Shown one piece after another: positions 32,762-41,312 of a stretch of DNA of 64,000 nt. The notes under the pieces were generated by a model, which saw only the letters and a program-made list of their open reading frames with translations, searched no databases and was not told where the DNA came from. Made by a program: the position numbers and the translations under genes. This DNA comes from an uncultured Lachnospiraceae bacterium. Lineage in GTDB: Bacteria; Bacillota; Clostridia; Lachnospirales; Lachnospiraceae. The number at the start of each line of letters is the position of its first letter. Positions within the stretch are counted from its first letter, which is position 1. The DNA is taken from the NCBI GenBank assembly GCA_910577015.1, contig CAJTKU010000013.1:8475-72474 (forward strand), read 5' to 3'.

Positions 32762-33473
32762 CGAAGATACCATCCGCAATGGAATTGCAAAATATATACA
32801 GCTTCATACAGACCGTTTCGACAAGATATATCTGGCTTCCAACGGGCAGGAGGCAGTGGACATCATATTCAGGGATAAACCGGATATTATGTTTCTGGAC
32901 GTGCAGATGCCTTTAAAAGACGGCATTGAAGTGATGCAGGAAGCAAAGCGTGCGGATATATTGCCGTACACCATGATACTCAGCGCATATGACGAGTTTA
33001 AGTATTGCCAGCAGGCTTTGCACTTAGGAGCCCGGGAATACCTGCTTAAGCCGGTAAGGTCTTCCCAGATTCTGCAGATGGTGAACCGGGCAGCGGACGA
33101 ACTGTTCGGCGCGCAGGAAGATAACAGGATAGAGATGACGGAAGAAAAAAATTGTCTGGTGGAACTTGCCAGGGAGTTTGTGGAAGAACACTATTATGAA
33201 AATATCATGCTGGCGGATGCGGCGTACAAGGTCGGTATTTCCCCCGGTTACCTGTCCACCCTGTTCCAGAAAGAGATGTCGAAGGGATTTGTGGATTACC
33301 TCAATGAAATCCGCATAGAACATGCCTGCACTTATCTGCAGCAAAATTATCTGAAAACTTATGAAATAGCTTATAAAGTCGGCTTCAAGGATGAAAAATA
33401 CTTTTCCAGGGTATTCAAAAAAATAAAGGGACAGTCCCCTTCCGAGTACCGGAAAGGAAGCCAGTTAATATAA
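32733..33473 (+). CDS. YesN/AraC-type response regulator
   Basis: A 246-residue regulator with an N-terminal receiver domain (D-D-E near 9-11, phospho-acceptor in F-L-D-V-Q-M-P at about 55, K-P-V) and a C-terminal AraC/XylS double HTH. The HTH carries F-V-E-E-H-Y-Y-E-N, I-S-P-G-Y-L-S-T-L-F-Q-K-E and the signature V-G-F-K-D-E-K-Y-F-S-R-V-F-K-K. It is translated from within the end of the kinase gene, giving coupled synthesis. It should bind upstream of the sugar ABC operon when phosphorylated. Compared with long YesN proteins it lacks the central linker. Confidence 0.93.
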   Translation: MSIKLLIADDEDTIRNGIAKYIQLHTDRFDKIYLASNGQEAVDIIFRDKPDIMFLDVQMPLKDGIEVMQEAKRADILPYTMILSAYDEFKYCQQALHLGAREYLLKPVRSSQILQMVNRAADELFGAQEDNRIEMTEEKNCLVELAREFVEEHYYENIMLADAAYKVGISPGYLSTLFQKEMSKGFVDYLNEIRIEHACTYLQQNYLKTYEIAYKVGFKDEKYFSRVFKKIKGQSPSEYRKGSQLI

Positions 33474-33532
33474 AACAAAATGCGGTGATACTCCGTCTGC
33501 GACTGCCCTCCGGACGGATACACATAAAAAGC

Positions 33533-33556
33533 GCCCTGCTGCATGCAGGGCCTTTT
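33533..33556 (+). terminator. Terminator after the YesN-like gene
   Basis: GCCCTGC (33533-33539), loop TGCAT, GCAGGGC (33545-33551), followed by CTTTT. AAAA before the stem would extend pairing and make it bidirectional. Confidence 0.7.
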
Positions 33557-33590
33557 CTATTTTGCACAGGCGGCAGCGCGTTCATTTTTA

Positions 33591-33619
33591 TTGTTATTTT
33601 ACAACAGGTCTGGTACAAT
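33591..33619 (+). promoter_or_regulatory. Promoter of the LytTR two-component operon
   Basis: TTGTTA (33591-33596), 17 bases, TACAAT (33614-33619), about 40 bases before the ribosome binding site. Confidence 0.6.
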
Positions 33620-33673
33620 GACAATAGTAAGTAAACTGATTTCTAAAAAAACGTGTAAGAAAGGGAAATGCCC

Positions 33674-34372
33674 ATGAGAATAGCAGTCTGTGACGATTGC
33701 CGTAATGACGCGTTATACCTGAAAAGCCTTCTGAACGGACAGTCTGTGACGGTTTATTCCGATGCGGAAAGCCTTCTTTCGGATATTGCAGGCGGGGACA
33801 CCCATTATGACTTGTACCTGCTTGATATCTATATGGGACAGTCCATGAACGGGATAGAACTGGCGGAAAAGCTTCGTGCCGTGAACAAAGAAGCCGTTAT
33901 CTGTTTTATCTCATCCAGCAATGCTTTTTACCGGGAGGCATATGATTTGTATGCGGTGCAGTATCTTTTGAAGCCGGTGCAGGCAGACGCGTTAAACCGG
34001 CTGCTTGACAGAGTATCCGGGAATATGGCAGGGAACAGGGAGAAGAGCATCAGTTTCAAATGGAGGGGGCAGACCGGTTCCATACCGTACGGCAATATCG
34101 TGTTTATCAGCAGCAGCGAGCATACCATTTTCATCCAGTGCAGGGATGGCAGCGTGCAGGAGTGTAAAGGCAAACTGAGTGAAATGGCGCTGCGGATTTG
34201 CGGTGAGGTATTTCTGCGCTGCCATCAGAGTTTTCTTGTCAATATGTATCATGTGGATAACCTGAGCGGGAATGAACTTATGGCGCTGGGGTACCGTATC
34301 CCGGTTTCCAGAAGGTACTATGCAGAGGTGAAAAGACGGTATCAGGAGATACTTTTTGAGGAGGTGGAGTAG
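33674..34372 (+). CDS. LytTR-family response regulator (AgrA/VirR-like)
   Basis: A 232-residue protein with a receiver domain (I-A-V-C-D-D at residues 3-8, phospho-Asp in Y-L-L-D-I-Y-M at about 57, K-P-V) and a C-terminal LytTR DNA-binding domain (G-S-I-P-Y-G-N-I-V-F-I-S-S ... F-L-R-C-H-Q-S-F-L-V-N). GGGA about 7 bases upstream supports the ATG at 33674 rather than 33668. The GHKL-type sensor kinase starts 3 bases after its stop. This is the architecture of peptide-responsive (AgrA/AgrC) and cell-envelope-responsive pairs. No signal peptide gene or AgrB-type processing gene is visible near it. Confidence 0.92.
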   Translation: MRIAVCDDCRNDALYLKSLLNGQSVTVYSDAESLLSDIAGGDTHYDLYLLDIYMGQSMNGIELAEKLRAVNKEAVICFISSSNAFYREAYDLYAVQYLLKPVQADALNRLLDRVSGNMAGNREKSISFKWRGQTGSIPYGNIVFISSSEHTIFIQCRDGSVQECKGKLSEMALRICGEVFLRCHQSFLVNMYHVDNLSGNELMALGYRIPVSRRYYAEVKRRYQEILFEEVE

Positions 34373-34375
34373 TAG

Positions 34376-35677
34376 ATGGAGATACTAAGGGATTTATCCG
34401 TTTCATGGGCGATGTTTCATGTAATTTTTCTTTTTATCATGTTGTTCAGGTCCCGTTACACAAAAAAGAAAACCATTCTGCTTGCGTTAACCGGCATGGG
34501 GCTTTTAATGGGGCTGAATATGGCAGGTCTTATTCTGTTCGGATTTGATACAATGGGAAAAGCATTTCTTTTTACCTGCTCTATTCCCAGCTTTGTATTT
34601 TTTTATATTTTATCAGCAGATAAAAAGTTTCGCTTCCTGCTGACTTTTTGTCTGGCAGACACCACCTGTCTCTGGATTATGGCGGTGACGAACCTGTTGG
34701 ACTATTATCTTGGCGGCGGGCAGTATGTGCTTATGTTTGTGAGCAGGCTGATTGCTTTTCCGCTGATAGAGTATTGTGTGTACCGTTTTCTGAGGAAACC
34801 GTATCTGGAGCTGCAGGATACCGTGGAAAAAGGATGGGGGGTTTTTGCCTGTATGACCGTGCTGTACTATGTCCTGCTAACGGTAATCAACAATTATCCC
34901 GCAAACATTGTGAACCGCCCGGAAGATACGCCTGCCTGCATTTTAGTGCTGATTCTCATGTTGTTTAATTATGCCACGATATTTTCCGCCCTTTACAGGC
35001 AGCTTCTGCTTTTCAGGCGGCAGCAGAGTGAGCGCGCTTTGCAGGAACAGAAAAATTATCTGGAGGCGCAGCTGGATAACCAGCAGCGCATCAGGAAAAT
35101 GAAACATGATATGAAAGGACATACGGTTACCCTGGCCGGCCTTCTTTCGGCGGGAAAATCGGGCGAAGCGCAGGAATATCTCAAGAGTATGGAGGTTTCC
35201 ATGGAGCCTGTTTTTGGAGAAGTTTGCGCCAATCCGTACATCAATGCGGTTTTAAGCCATTATGTGCAGAAGTTCCAGGAACTGGATGCGGAACTGAAAC
35301 TGGATATCCGGATTGGAGATGAGGAACTGCCCTATATGGAGCTGTGCCAGATTCTGTCCAACGGTCTGGACAATGCCTGTTATGCGTTAAAAGAACTGGA
35401 AAAAGAAAACAGGAGCGCTTCCGTACAGATGAAATACAGCAAGGATTATCTGATTATCAGAATCAGGAACAGGTGCGGCAAAGATTTGCATGTAGAGAAA
35501 GGGGAACTTCCCGCCACGGACAAAAAGGGAAGGGAACATGGTTTTGGACTTCCTACCGTACGGGAAGGCGCCAAAAAGCTGGGAGGAGATATGCTCTGTT
35601 ATACGGAAAACGGGGATTTTGTACTGGATGTTATGGTCAGGATGGAACGTTTGTGTTTGACAAGGGCAAATTCGTGA
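34376..35677 (+). CDS. GHKL-domain sensor histidine kinase (AgrC-like)
   Basis: A 433-residue membrane kinase with six or seven N-terminal helices (residues 10-215), a short coiled coil (Q-E-Q-K-N-Y-L-E-A-Q-L) and an H-box M-K-H-D-M-K-G-H. The GHKL ATPase domain carries N-G-L-D-N-A-C-Y-A-L and G-F-G-L-P-T-V-R-E. The multi-helix sensor without an extracellular domain is the AgrC/ComD type, which usually senses small hydrophobic or peptide ligands. It is coupled to the LytTR regulator gene upstream. The next gene, 40 bases on, is metabolic and may or may not be co-transcribed. Confidence 0.9.
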   Translation: MEILRDLSVSWAMFHVIFLFIMLFRSRYTKKKTILLALTGMGLLMGLNMAGLILFGFDTMGKAFLFTCSIPSFVFFYILSADKKFRFLLTFCLADTTCLWIMAVTNLLDYYLGGGQYVLMFVSRLIAFPLIEYCVYRFLRKPYLELQDTVEKGWGVFACMTVLYYVLLTVINNYPANIVNRPEDTPACILVLILMLFNYATIFSALYRQLLLFRRQQSERALQEQKNYLEAQLDNQQRIRKMKHDMKGHTVTLAGLLSAGKSGEAQEYLKSMEVSMEPVFGEVCANPYINAVLSHYVQKFQELDAELKLDIRIGDEELPYMELCQILSNGLDNACYALKELEKENRSASVQMKYSKDYLIIRIRNRCGKDLHVEKGELPATDKKGREHGFGLPTVREGAKKLGGDMLCYTENGDFVLDVMVRMERLCLTRANS

Positions 35678-35717
35678 TGCTATTATAGTACATATATGTA
35701 CACAGGGAGGATGTAGA

Positions 35718-36776
35718 ATGCAGACAGGAAACAGTATAGCAATACCTGCAATTTTAAAAGTAGGAAGCGGCACCCTGGGTGAAATCGGCGTTTACCTGCG
35801 GGAAGCGGGACTGAAACAGGTTGTCATTTACTTTGGCAACGGACTGATAGATTTGTTCGGGATGCGGGTAATGGAATCCCTCAGGCAGGAAGAGATTACG
35901 GTCATGGAGTATCAGGAGCTGGACACGGTATGCATGGACGATATCATCCGGCTGGCATTTTCCCTGCCCAATAAGGTGCAGGCGGTTATCTCCATAGGCG
36001 GCGGAAAGGTCATAGATGCAGGCAAGTATGCGGCGTTCCTTCGGAATATTCCCTTTATCAGCGTGCCTACTTCCAGTTCCAGTGACGGATTCTCCAGTGC
36101 AAGCGCGTCGCTGATTGTGGAGGGCAGGAGGACTTCCGTGCCGGCAAAACTGGCATATGGGATTATCGTGGACACGGAGGTTATCAGGACTGCGCCGGAA
36201 AGGTTCATTTATTCCGGGATTGGGGACATGATTTCCAAAATCACGGCTTTGTACGACTGGCTTTTTGAGGAGAAATGCGGCTTTGGCGTGGTGAACGACT
36301 TTGCCATGATGATAGCAAAAAAAGCGGTGAACAGTTTTGTAAGGACGCCTTTTGAGGATATTAAGGAAAACCTGTTTTTAAAAGAACTGGTGGATTCCCT
36401 TGCCATGAGCGGGATTGCCAATGAAATAGCGGGCAGCAGCGCGCCCACCAGCGGAAGCGAGCATCTCATTTCCCATGCGCTGGATAAGATTCTGGAAGCG
36501 CCCCAGCTGCACGGCATGCAGGTCGGGATAGCCACTTATATCATGAGCCTTGTGCAGGAGCATCGGTATGTGCGCGTCAATACGGTTTTGGAGAAGACCG
36601 GATTCTGGAAATATGCGGCCTCTCTAAACATGAGGAGGGAGGACTTTTTCCAGGCGGTTGACATGGCGCCTTCCATCAAGCCGCACAGGCATACTTATCT
36701 TCACGAAGAAAAATATCGGGAGAAAGCAAAACAAATTATAGCAACTGATTCCGTATTGCAGAATATACTGGTATGA
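35718..36776 (+). CDS. sn-Glycerol-1-phosphate dehydrogenase-like (EgsA/AraM family)
   Basis: A 352-residue member of the iron/zinc-containing alcohol dehydrogenase superfamily. The NAD(P)-binding G-G-G-K-V-I-D-A-G-K-Y-A-A is at about 95-107, followed by the family P-T-S-S-S-S-D-G-F-S-S substrate loop. Metal ligands fit D, G-S-E-H-L-I-S-H-A at about 250 and the C-terminal P-H-R-H. These features match EgsA/AraM glycerol-1-phosphate dehydrogenases, which reduce dihydroxyacetone phosphate. In Bacteria the product serves archaeal-type heptaprenylglyceryl lipids or other glycerol-1-phosphate compounds. AGGGAGG precedes the start. No prenylglyceryl transferase is nearby. Confidence 0.8.
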   Translation: MQTGNSIAIPAILKVGSGTLGEIGVYLREAGLKQVVIYFGNGLIDLFGMRVMESLRQEEITVMEYQELDTVCMDDIIRLAFSLPNKVQAVISIGGGKVIDAGKYAAFLRNIPFISVPTSSSSDGFSSASASLIVEGRRTSVPAKLAYGIIVDTEVIRTAPERFIYSGIGDMISKITALYDWLFEEKCGFGVVNDFAMMIAKKAVNSFVRTPFEDIKENLFLKELVDSLAMSGIANEIAGSSAPTSGSEHLISHALDKILEAPQLHGMQVGIATYIMSLVQEHRYVRVNTVLEKTGFWKYAASLNMRREDFFQAVDMAPSIKPHRHTYLHEEKYREKAKQIIATDSVLQNILV

Positions 36777-36852
36777 GGCTTTGTGTAATATACCTGAAAA
36801 CAGATATTTCACTGAATTGCTTGTGCCTTCGGCACGGAAAAGGAGGGATTGA

Positions 36853-37698
36853 ATGCATTCACCTTTGGAGATTGCCAGAAATTACGCTGAAATAGGTGTT
36901 CATAAGGTAAGGCTGTCTGCCTTTAAAATGCTGGTGTTGGGGGTTTTTGCCGGTATTTTTATCGGCTTTGCCGGTATCGGCTCCACCACGGCTTCGGCTA
37001 CTGTGGGAAATGCTTCCCTGGCAAGACTGTTAAGCGCCTGTATCTTTCCGGCAGGGATGGCAATGGTGCTGGTGGCCGGAAGCGAGCTTTTTACAGGCAA
37101 TAATCTGATAATTATTTCCCTGCTGGAAAAAAGAATCAAGGTCAGGGAAATGCTGAAAAACTGGTTTTTTGTCTTTTTGGGAAACTTTTTGGGGGCTTCC
37201 TTTGTGGCGGTTCTTGTCGTATTCGGACATACGCCGGATTTGTTTGGCGGCGCACTGGCAGAAAGCATTGTCAATACGGCCAGCGTGAAAGTGAATTTGT
37301 CATTTATGGATTCTTTTATCAGGGGCATTCTTTGCAACATACTGGTATGTATCGCCGTATGGGCGGCTTTTGCGGCAAAGAAGGTGCCGGGCAAGCTGCT
37401 GATGAGTTTCTGGCCGGTGATGCTTTTTGTCCTCTGTGGATTTGAACACAGCATAGCGGATATCTATTTCTGCATGGCGGGCATATTGGCAAAAGGGGAA
37501 TACGGCATAGCGGCGGAAGGGCTGAATATGGGCAGTTTTTTGTTGAAAAACCTGCTTCCCGTTACCCTGGGGAATATTGTCGGCGGTGCGGGAATCGTTG
37601 GGTTCGGATACTGGGCCATGTATCTCAGGCATACGCCCCTTTATGTATTTCCGATTGAGGCAGAACAGGAAGAGATTGACATTGCGGAAGAATATTAA
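36853..37698 (+). CDS. Formate/nitrite transporter (FNT) family channel
   Basis: A 281-residue protein with six transmembrane helices and the FNT internal duplication. The omega-loop segments A-G-S-E-L-F-T-G-N-N at about 76-85 and a later counterpart (C-G-F-E-H-S-I-A-D, with the pore His) are present. FNT channels are pentamers conducting formate, nitrite, hydrosulfide or lactate, usually with a proton. The organism's likely fermentative metabolism makes formate the leading candidate, but FocA, NirC and HSC types cannot be told apart here. AAAAGGAGGG precedes the ATG. A hairpin shared with the convergent typA gene ends it. Confidence 0.92.
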   Translation: MHSPLEIARNYAEIGVHKVRLSAFKMLVLGVFAGIFIGFAGIGSTTASATVGNASLARLLSACIFPAGMAMVLVAGSELFTGNNLIIISLLEKRIKVREMLKNWFFVFLGNFLGASFVAVLVVFGHTPDLFGGALAESIVNTASVKVNLSFMDSFIRGILCNILVCIAVWAAFAAKKVPGKLLMSFWPVMLFVLCGFEHSIADIYFCMAGILAKGEYGIAAEGLNMGSFLLKNLLPVTLGNIVGGAGIVGFGYWAMYLRHTPLYVFPIEAEQEEIDIAEEY

Positions 37699-37704
37699 AA
37701 AATT

Positions 37705-37735
37705 CCCGCATGACATATGCCATGCGGGTAGCTTT
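37705..37735. terminator. Bidirectional terminator between the FNT and typA genes
   Basis: CCCGCATG (37705-37712) and CATGCGGG (37721-37728) form the stem. T residues follow on the plus strand, and AAAAATT precedes it, giving a U-run for the minus strand. Confidence 0.75.
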
Positions 37736-37738
37736 TTG

Positions 37739-39568
37739 CTATTTTTTCATTGCGGACCGTTTTCTCATGGTAGGGTCTAATATTTTTTTGCGGATTCTGA
37801 GGGAGGAAGGGGTTACTTCCAGCAGTTCGTCCGTGTCGATAAAGTCCAGGCATTGTTCCAGGCTCATGATTTTCGGGGGTACGAGTCGAAGCGCTTCGTC
37901 GGCGCTTGAGGAGCGGGTATTGGTCAGCTGTTTCTTTTTGCAGACGTTGACTTCAATATCCTCCCCGCGTCCGTTACAGCCGATTACCATGCCGGAGTAT
38001 ACCCTGACGCCGGGACCGATAAAAAGCGTGCCGCGTTCCTGGGCGTTAAAGAGTCCGTATGTGATGGATTCCCCGTTTTCAAATGCAATCAGGGAGCCCT
38101 GTTTACGGTACTGGATATCGCCTTTGTAAGGGCCGTAGCCGTCAAACACGGAATTCATGATGCCGTTGCCTTTGGTATCGGTCATAAAGTCTCCGCGGTA
38201 ACCAATCAGACCCCTTGAGGGGATGGAAAATTCCAGACGGGTATAACCGCCGCTTGCGGCGCCCATGCTGACAAGTTCGCCTTTGCGCTGGCTTAATTTT
38301 TCAATGACTACGCCGGAAAAAGCCTCCGGTACATCTATATAAGTCAATTCCATGGGTTCTGTTTTTTTGCCGTTTTCGTCCGTTTTATAAAGAACCTCTG
38401 CCTTACTTACCGCAAACTCATAGCCTTCCCTGCGCATGTTCTCAATAAGCACGGAAAGATGGAGTTCGCCGCGTCCGGACACTTTAAAGGAATCGGCAGA
38501 GTCGGTTTCCTCCACACGGAGGGAAACATCCGTGTTCAGTTCCCTGAATAGCCTGTCACGGATGTGGCGGCTGGTGACATATTTGCCTTCCTGGCCTGCC
38601 AGCGGGGAATCATTGACCATAAAATGCATCGCAATGGTAGGCTCGCTGATTTTCTGGAAGGGAATCGGGACGATATTATCAGGTGAGCAGAGCGTATCCC
38701 CGATGTGGATATCCGTTATCCCGGAAATTGCCACGATGGAACCGATGCGGGCTTCCTTTACTTCCACTTTGTCCAGACCGTCATATTCATACAGCTTGCT
38801 GATTTTTACTTTTTTCTTTTTTTCAGGGTCATGCGCATTGCAGAGGATAACTTCCTGGTTTACGGCAATCTGTCCGTTATCCACTTTTCCGACGCCGATG
38901 CGGCCCACATATTCGTTGTAATCGATGGTGCTGACAAGAAGCTGCGTGCCTGCTTCGGGGTCGCCCTCAGGGGCGGGAATGTAATCGAGAATTGTGTCGA
39001 AAAGAGGCTTCATGTCTTTGTTTTTTACCGTAAGGTTCAGAGTGGCGCTGCCTGTCTTGGCGGAGGCAAAGACAAAGGGACAGTCGAGCTGCGCATCATC
39101 TGCATCAAGGTCAAGGAACAGTTCCAGCACTTCGTCAACGACTTGTTCGGGACGTGCCTCGGGCCTGTCGATTTTATTGACGCAGACGATAACGGGCAGT
39201 TTCAGTTCCAATGCTTTACGCAGTACAAATTTGGTCTGGGGCATGGGGCCTTCAAAGGCATCCACCACCAGGATTACGCCGTTTACCATTTTAAGGACGC
39301 GCTCCACTTCGCCGCCGAAATCAGCGTGACCGGGGGTGTCAATAATATTTATTTTGGTATTTTTGTAAGTTACGGCAGTATTTTTGGAAAGAATGGTAAT
39401 GCCTCTTTCCCTTTCAATATCGTTGGAGTCCATTACGCGCTCCGCGATTTCCTGATTTTTGCGGAATACGCCGCTTTGCTTCAACAATTCGTCCACAAGT
39501 GTGGTTTTACCATGGTCAACATGGGCAATTATGGCTATATTCCTTACATCTTCTCTTTTCTGTTTCAT
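37739..39568 (-). CDS. typA: Translational GTPase TypA/BipA
   Basis: A 609-residue ribosome-associated GTPase of the EF-G superfamily. The G1 motif is A-H-V-D-H-G-K-T-T near residues 15-23, followed by G-I-T-I-L-S-K-N-T (switch I), D-T-P-G-H-A-D-F (G3) and N-K-I-D-R-P (G4). Beta-barrel and EF-G-like domains follow, with the BipA-specific C-terminal domain (G-F-E-N-G-E-S-I-T-Y-G). Length is standard. It acts on 50S assembly and stress adaptation. GGAG upstream on the minus strand supports the start. Long open frames on the opposite strand inside it are shadows. Confidence 0.97.
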   Translation of the reverse strand: MKQKREDVRNIAIIAHVDHGKTTLVDELLKQSGVFRKNQEIAERVMDSNDIERERGITILSKNTAVTYKNTKINIIDTPGHADFGGEVERVLKMVNGVILVVDAFEGPMPQTKFVLRKALELKLPVIVCVNKIDRPEARPEQVVDEVLELFLDLDADDAQLDCPFVFASAKTGSATLNLTVKNKDMKPLFDTILDYIPAPEGDPEAGTQLLVSTIDYNEYVGRIGVGKVDNGQIAVNQEVILCNAHDPEKKKKVKISKLYEYDGLDKVEVKEARIGSIVAISGITDIHIGDTLCSPDNIVPIPFQKISEPTIAMHFMVNDSPLAGQEGKYVTSRHIRDRLFRELNTDVSLRVEETDSADSFKVSGRGELHLSVLIENMRREGYEFAVSKAEVLYKTDENGKKTEPMELTYIDVPEAFSGVVIEKLSQRKGELVSMGAASGGYTRLEFSIPSRGLIGYRGDFMTDTKGNGIMNSVFDGYGPYKGDIQYRKQGSLIAFENGESITYGLFNAQERGTLFIGPGVRVYSGMVIGCNGRGEDIEVNVCKKKQLTNTRSSSADEALRLVPPKIMSLEQCLDFIDTDELLEVTPSSLRIRKKILDPTMRKRSAMKK

Positions 39569-39702
39569 AGATATAACTCCTTTTTTACTGGAACAAAAGT
39601 GTTTAAAAACTGTTACAGTATAGCACTATTTGTCGTCTGGTGCAAGGAAAAATAGGATAAATGCTGAGTTTGTCGTATGCTGCGATGGAAAGGGGTGTTA
39701 TC

Positions 39703-39730
39703 CTGACAGAAAATAGAGTATATATATAAT
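39703..39730 (+). promoter_or_regulatory. Promoter of the SSB-like gene
   Basis: CTGACA (39703-39708), 16 bases, TATAAT (39725-39730). Confidence 0.5.
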
Positions 39731-39785
39731 ACACTACAGGCATAATGCCGGAAAAATTCTTAGAGGTAAGAAAAGGAGAACAAAT

Positions 39786-40439
39786 ATGACAGATAAGGTT
39801 ATTGAAAACAACCAGGTAACGATTATGGGTGAAATCGTAAGTGAATTCAGCTATAGTCATGAGATTTACGGAGAAGGCTTTTACATGGTTGATGTAAAAG
39901 TACAGCGTTTAAGCGATTCTTTCGATGTAATCCCTATGATGGTGTCCGAAAGGCTGATAGACATTGCAGCGGACTACAGAGGATACCATGTGGAAGTAAG
40001 CGGCCAGTTCAGGTCTTACAACCGGCATGAGGAGAGAAAGAACAGGCTGGTATTGTCCGTGTTTGCCAGGGAAATTGCATTTGTGGATGAGATTGAAGAG
40101 AGCGCAAAGACGAATCAGATTTTTCTGGACGGGTATATCTGCAAAGCGCCCATCTACAGAAAAACACCCCTTGGCAGGGAAATTGCAGACCTTCTTCTCG
40201 CAGTCAACCGTCCTTACGGAAAATCCGATTACATACCCTGCATCTGCTGGGGAAGGAATGCCAGATTTGCCAGCGGTTTTGAAGTGGGAGAGAGATGCCA
40301 GGTATGGGGGCGTATCCAGAGCCGGGAATATATGAAAAAAATCGACGAGGAAATGGTGGAGAAAAGAGTGGCATATGAAGTATCCGTCAGCAAGCTGGAA
40401 CTTGTCAGGGAAGAAGAACAGCTTATTGAGGAGTCGTAA
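39786..40439 (+). CDS. Single-stranded DNA-binding-protein-like protein with two OB folds
   Basis: A 217-residue protein in which two OB-fold-like halves can be seen. The first covers about 8-95 (N-N-Q-V-T-I-M-G-E-I-V-S ... V-E-V-S-G-Q-F-R-S-Y), the second about 105-200 (F-L-D-G-Y-I-C-K-A-P ... C-I-C-W-G-R-N-A-R ... Q-V-W-G-R-I-Q-S-R). The second half has the SSB/PriB pattern with W-G-R-x-A and G-R-I-Q-S-R. Ordinary bacterial SSB has one OB fold and an acidic D-D-x-P-F tail, which is missing here. This is therefore likely a paralogue with a specialised role. The gene has its own promoter and AAAAGGAG site and precedes a cobalamin gene with its own promoter. Confidence 0.75.
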   Translation: MTDKVIENNQVTIMGEIVSEFSYSHEIYGEGFYMVDVKVQRLSDSFDVIPMMVSERLIDIAADYRGYHVEVSGQFRSYNRHEERKNRLVLSVFAREIAFVDEIEESAKTNQIFLDGYICKAPIYRKTPLGREIADLLLAVNRPYGKSDYIPCICWGRNARFASGFEVGERCQVWGRIQSREYMKKIDEEMVEKRVAYEVSVSKLELVREEEQLIEES

Positions 40440-40452
40440 CCGGCAAAGGGAG

Positions 40453-40481
40453 TTGTAAAGATTTGGAAAGTGTGGTATGAT
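40453..40481 (+). promoter_or_regulatory. Promoter of the cobalamin adenosyltransferase gene
   Basis: TTGTAA (40453-40458), 17 bases, TATGAT (40476-40481). Confidence 0.6.
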
Positions 40482-40527
40482 ACAACTTATCATGTGGAAA
40501 TAGAAGTTACATAGTGGAGAGAGTTGT

Positions 40528-41037
40528 ATGGAAAAAGGCATAATACATATTTATACCGGAGATGGAAGAGGAAAATCACCTGCCGCAATCGGAAGGGCCG
40601 TGCAGGCAGCAGTACGCGGCGAGCAGGTGGTTATCATTCAATTCCTCAAGGGGAAGGGCCTGGGAGATACAGAGTTTGTCAGAAAAATGGAGCCGGAAAT
40701 CAAGTTGTTCCGTTTTGAAAAATCCGATGAAAACTATGAAGAGCTTTCGGAAGAAAAAAAGGCAGAGGAAATCATGAATATTCGCAACGGTCTTAACTTT
40801 GCGAACAAGGTTCTGACCACCGGAGAATGTAATCTTCTGATTTTAGATGAAGTACTCGGACTTCTGGATAAAAATATTATAGAGGTGGAAGATTTGAAAA
40901 ATCTTCTGGCACAAAGAGGGGAAACAGACGTCATCCTGACAGGAATCAGCCTGAATGACGAGGTGTGTATGCTGGCGGATGAGGTGTCAAAGATAGAAAC
41001 TTTAAAATTTAAGACATTTCCCTGTTCCGCGCGTTGA
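40528..41037 (+). CDS. Cob(I)yrinic acid a,c-diamide adenosyltransferase (CobO/BtuR-like)
   Basis: A 169-residue P-loop protein of the CobA/CobO/BtuR family, which adenosylates the corrinoid cobalt. It opens I-I-H-I-Y-T-G-D-G-R-G-K-S-P-A-A. This keeps the G-x-G-K core but has R and S-P where the family usually has K and T-T. V-I-I-Q-F-L-K-G at 46-53 and L-L-I-L-D-E-V at about 109 (Walker B-like) match the family. The enzyme supplies adenosylcobalamin cofactors. The gene stands alone, with no other cobalamin genes or visible B12 riboswitch. Its stop codon overlaps the -35 element of the next promoter. Confidence 0.85.
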   Translation: MEKGIIHIYTGDGRGKSPAAIGRAVQAAVRGEQVVIIQFLKGKGLGDTEFVRKMEPEIKLFRFEKSDENYEELSEEKKAEEIMNIRNGLNFANKVLTTGECNLLILDEVLGLLDKNIIEVEDLKNLLAQRGETDVILTGISLNDEVCMLADEVSKIETLKFKTFPCSAR

Positions 41038-41062
41038 CAGGAAACGGGATAGGTGTTATGAT
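41034..41062 (+). promoter_or_regulatory. Promoter of the dapA-dapB operon
   Basis: A consensus TTGACA (41034-41039), 17 bases, TATGAT (41057-41062). It precedes the lysine riboswitch by about 10 bases. Confidence 0.85.
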
Positions 41063-41072
41063 AAAGAACAAA

Positions 41073-41240
41073 GATAGAGGTTGCGTGTTTCAAGAGTAGT
41101 TTTTCTGATGTGGCAGGCACATGTGAGGGAAAATAAAAGGGGAAGACGCCGAAAGAGGAGATGTCCTGCGCTTTCAAATCTTGGGCATGCAGTGAAGAAC
41201 TGCATGACTGTCATCTATATATTAGATGGGGCGCTATCGG
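41073..41240 (+). ncRNA. Lysine riboswitch (L-box)
   Basis: The leader contains the conserved L-box elements in order: AGAGGTTGCG, CAAGAGTAG, GGGGAAGACGCCGAAAG, TTGGGC, the GCATGCAG/CTGCATG stem, TGACTGTCATC and GGGGCGCTATC. The ends GATAG (41073) and CTATC close helix P1. A terminator hairpin follows at 41258-41290, giving transcriptional OFF control when lysine is bound. It regulates the dapA gene, the first committed step of lysine/diaminopimelate synthesis. Confidence 0.9.
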
Positions 41241-41257
41241 GATGAGTGAAAAAACAG

Positions 41258-41290
41258 CCGGCCCATGCTATATTATGAGGCCGGTTTTTT
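41258..41290 (+). terminator. Riboswitch-controlled terminator upstream of dapA
   Basis: CCGGCC (41258-41263) and GGCCGG (41279-41284), with 15 bases between, are followed by six T residues. It is positioned as the expression platform of the lysine riboswitch. Confidence 0.85.
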
Positions 41291-41312
41291 ATTGTTTTCA
41301 GGAGGAGAGAAA

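Noticed and set aside
38705..39655. A 316-codon frame opposite typA
   Set aside because: It lies wholly antisense to a highly conserved gene and has no ribosome binding site.
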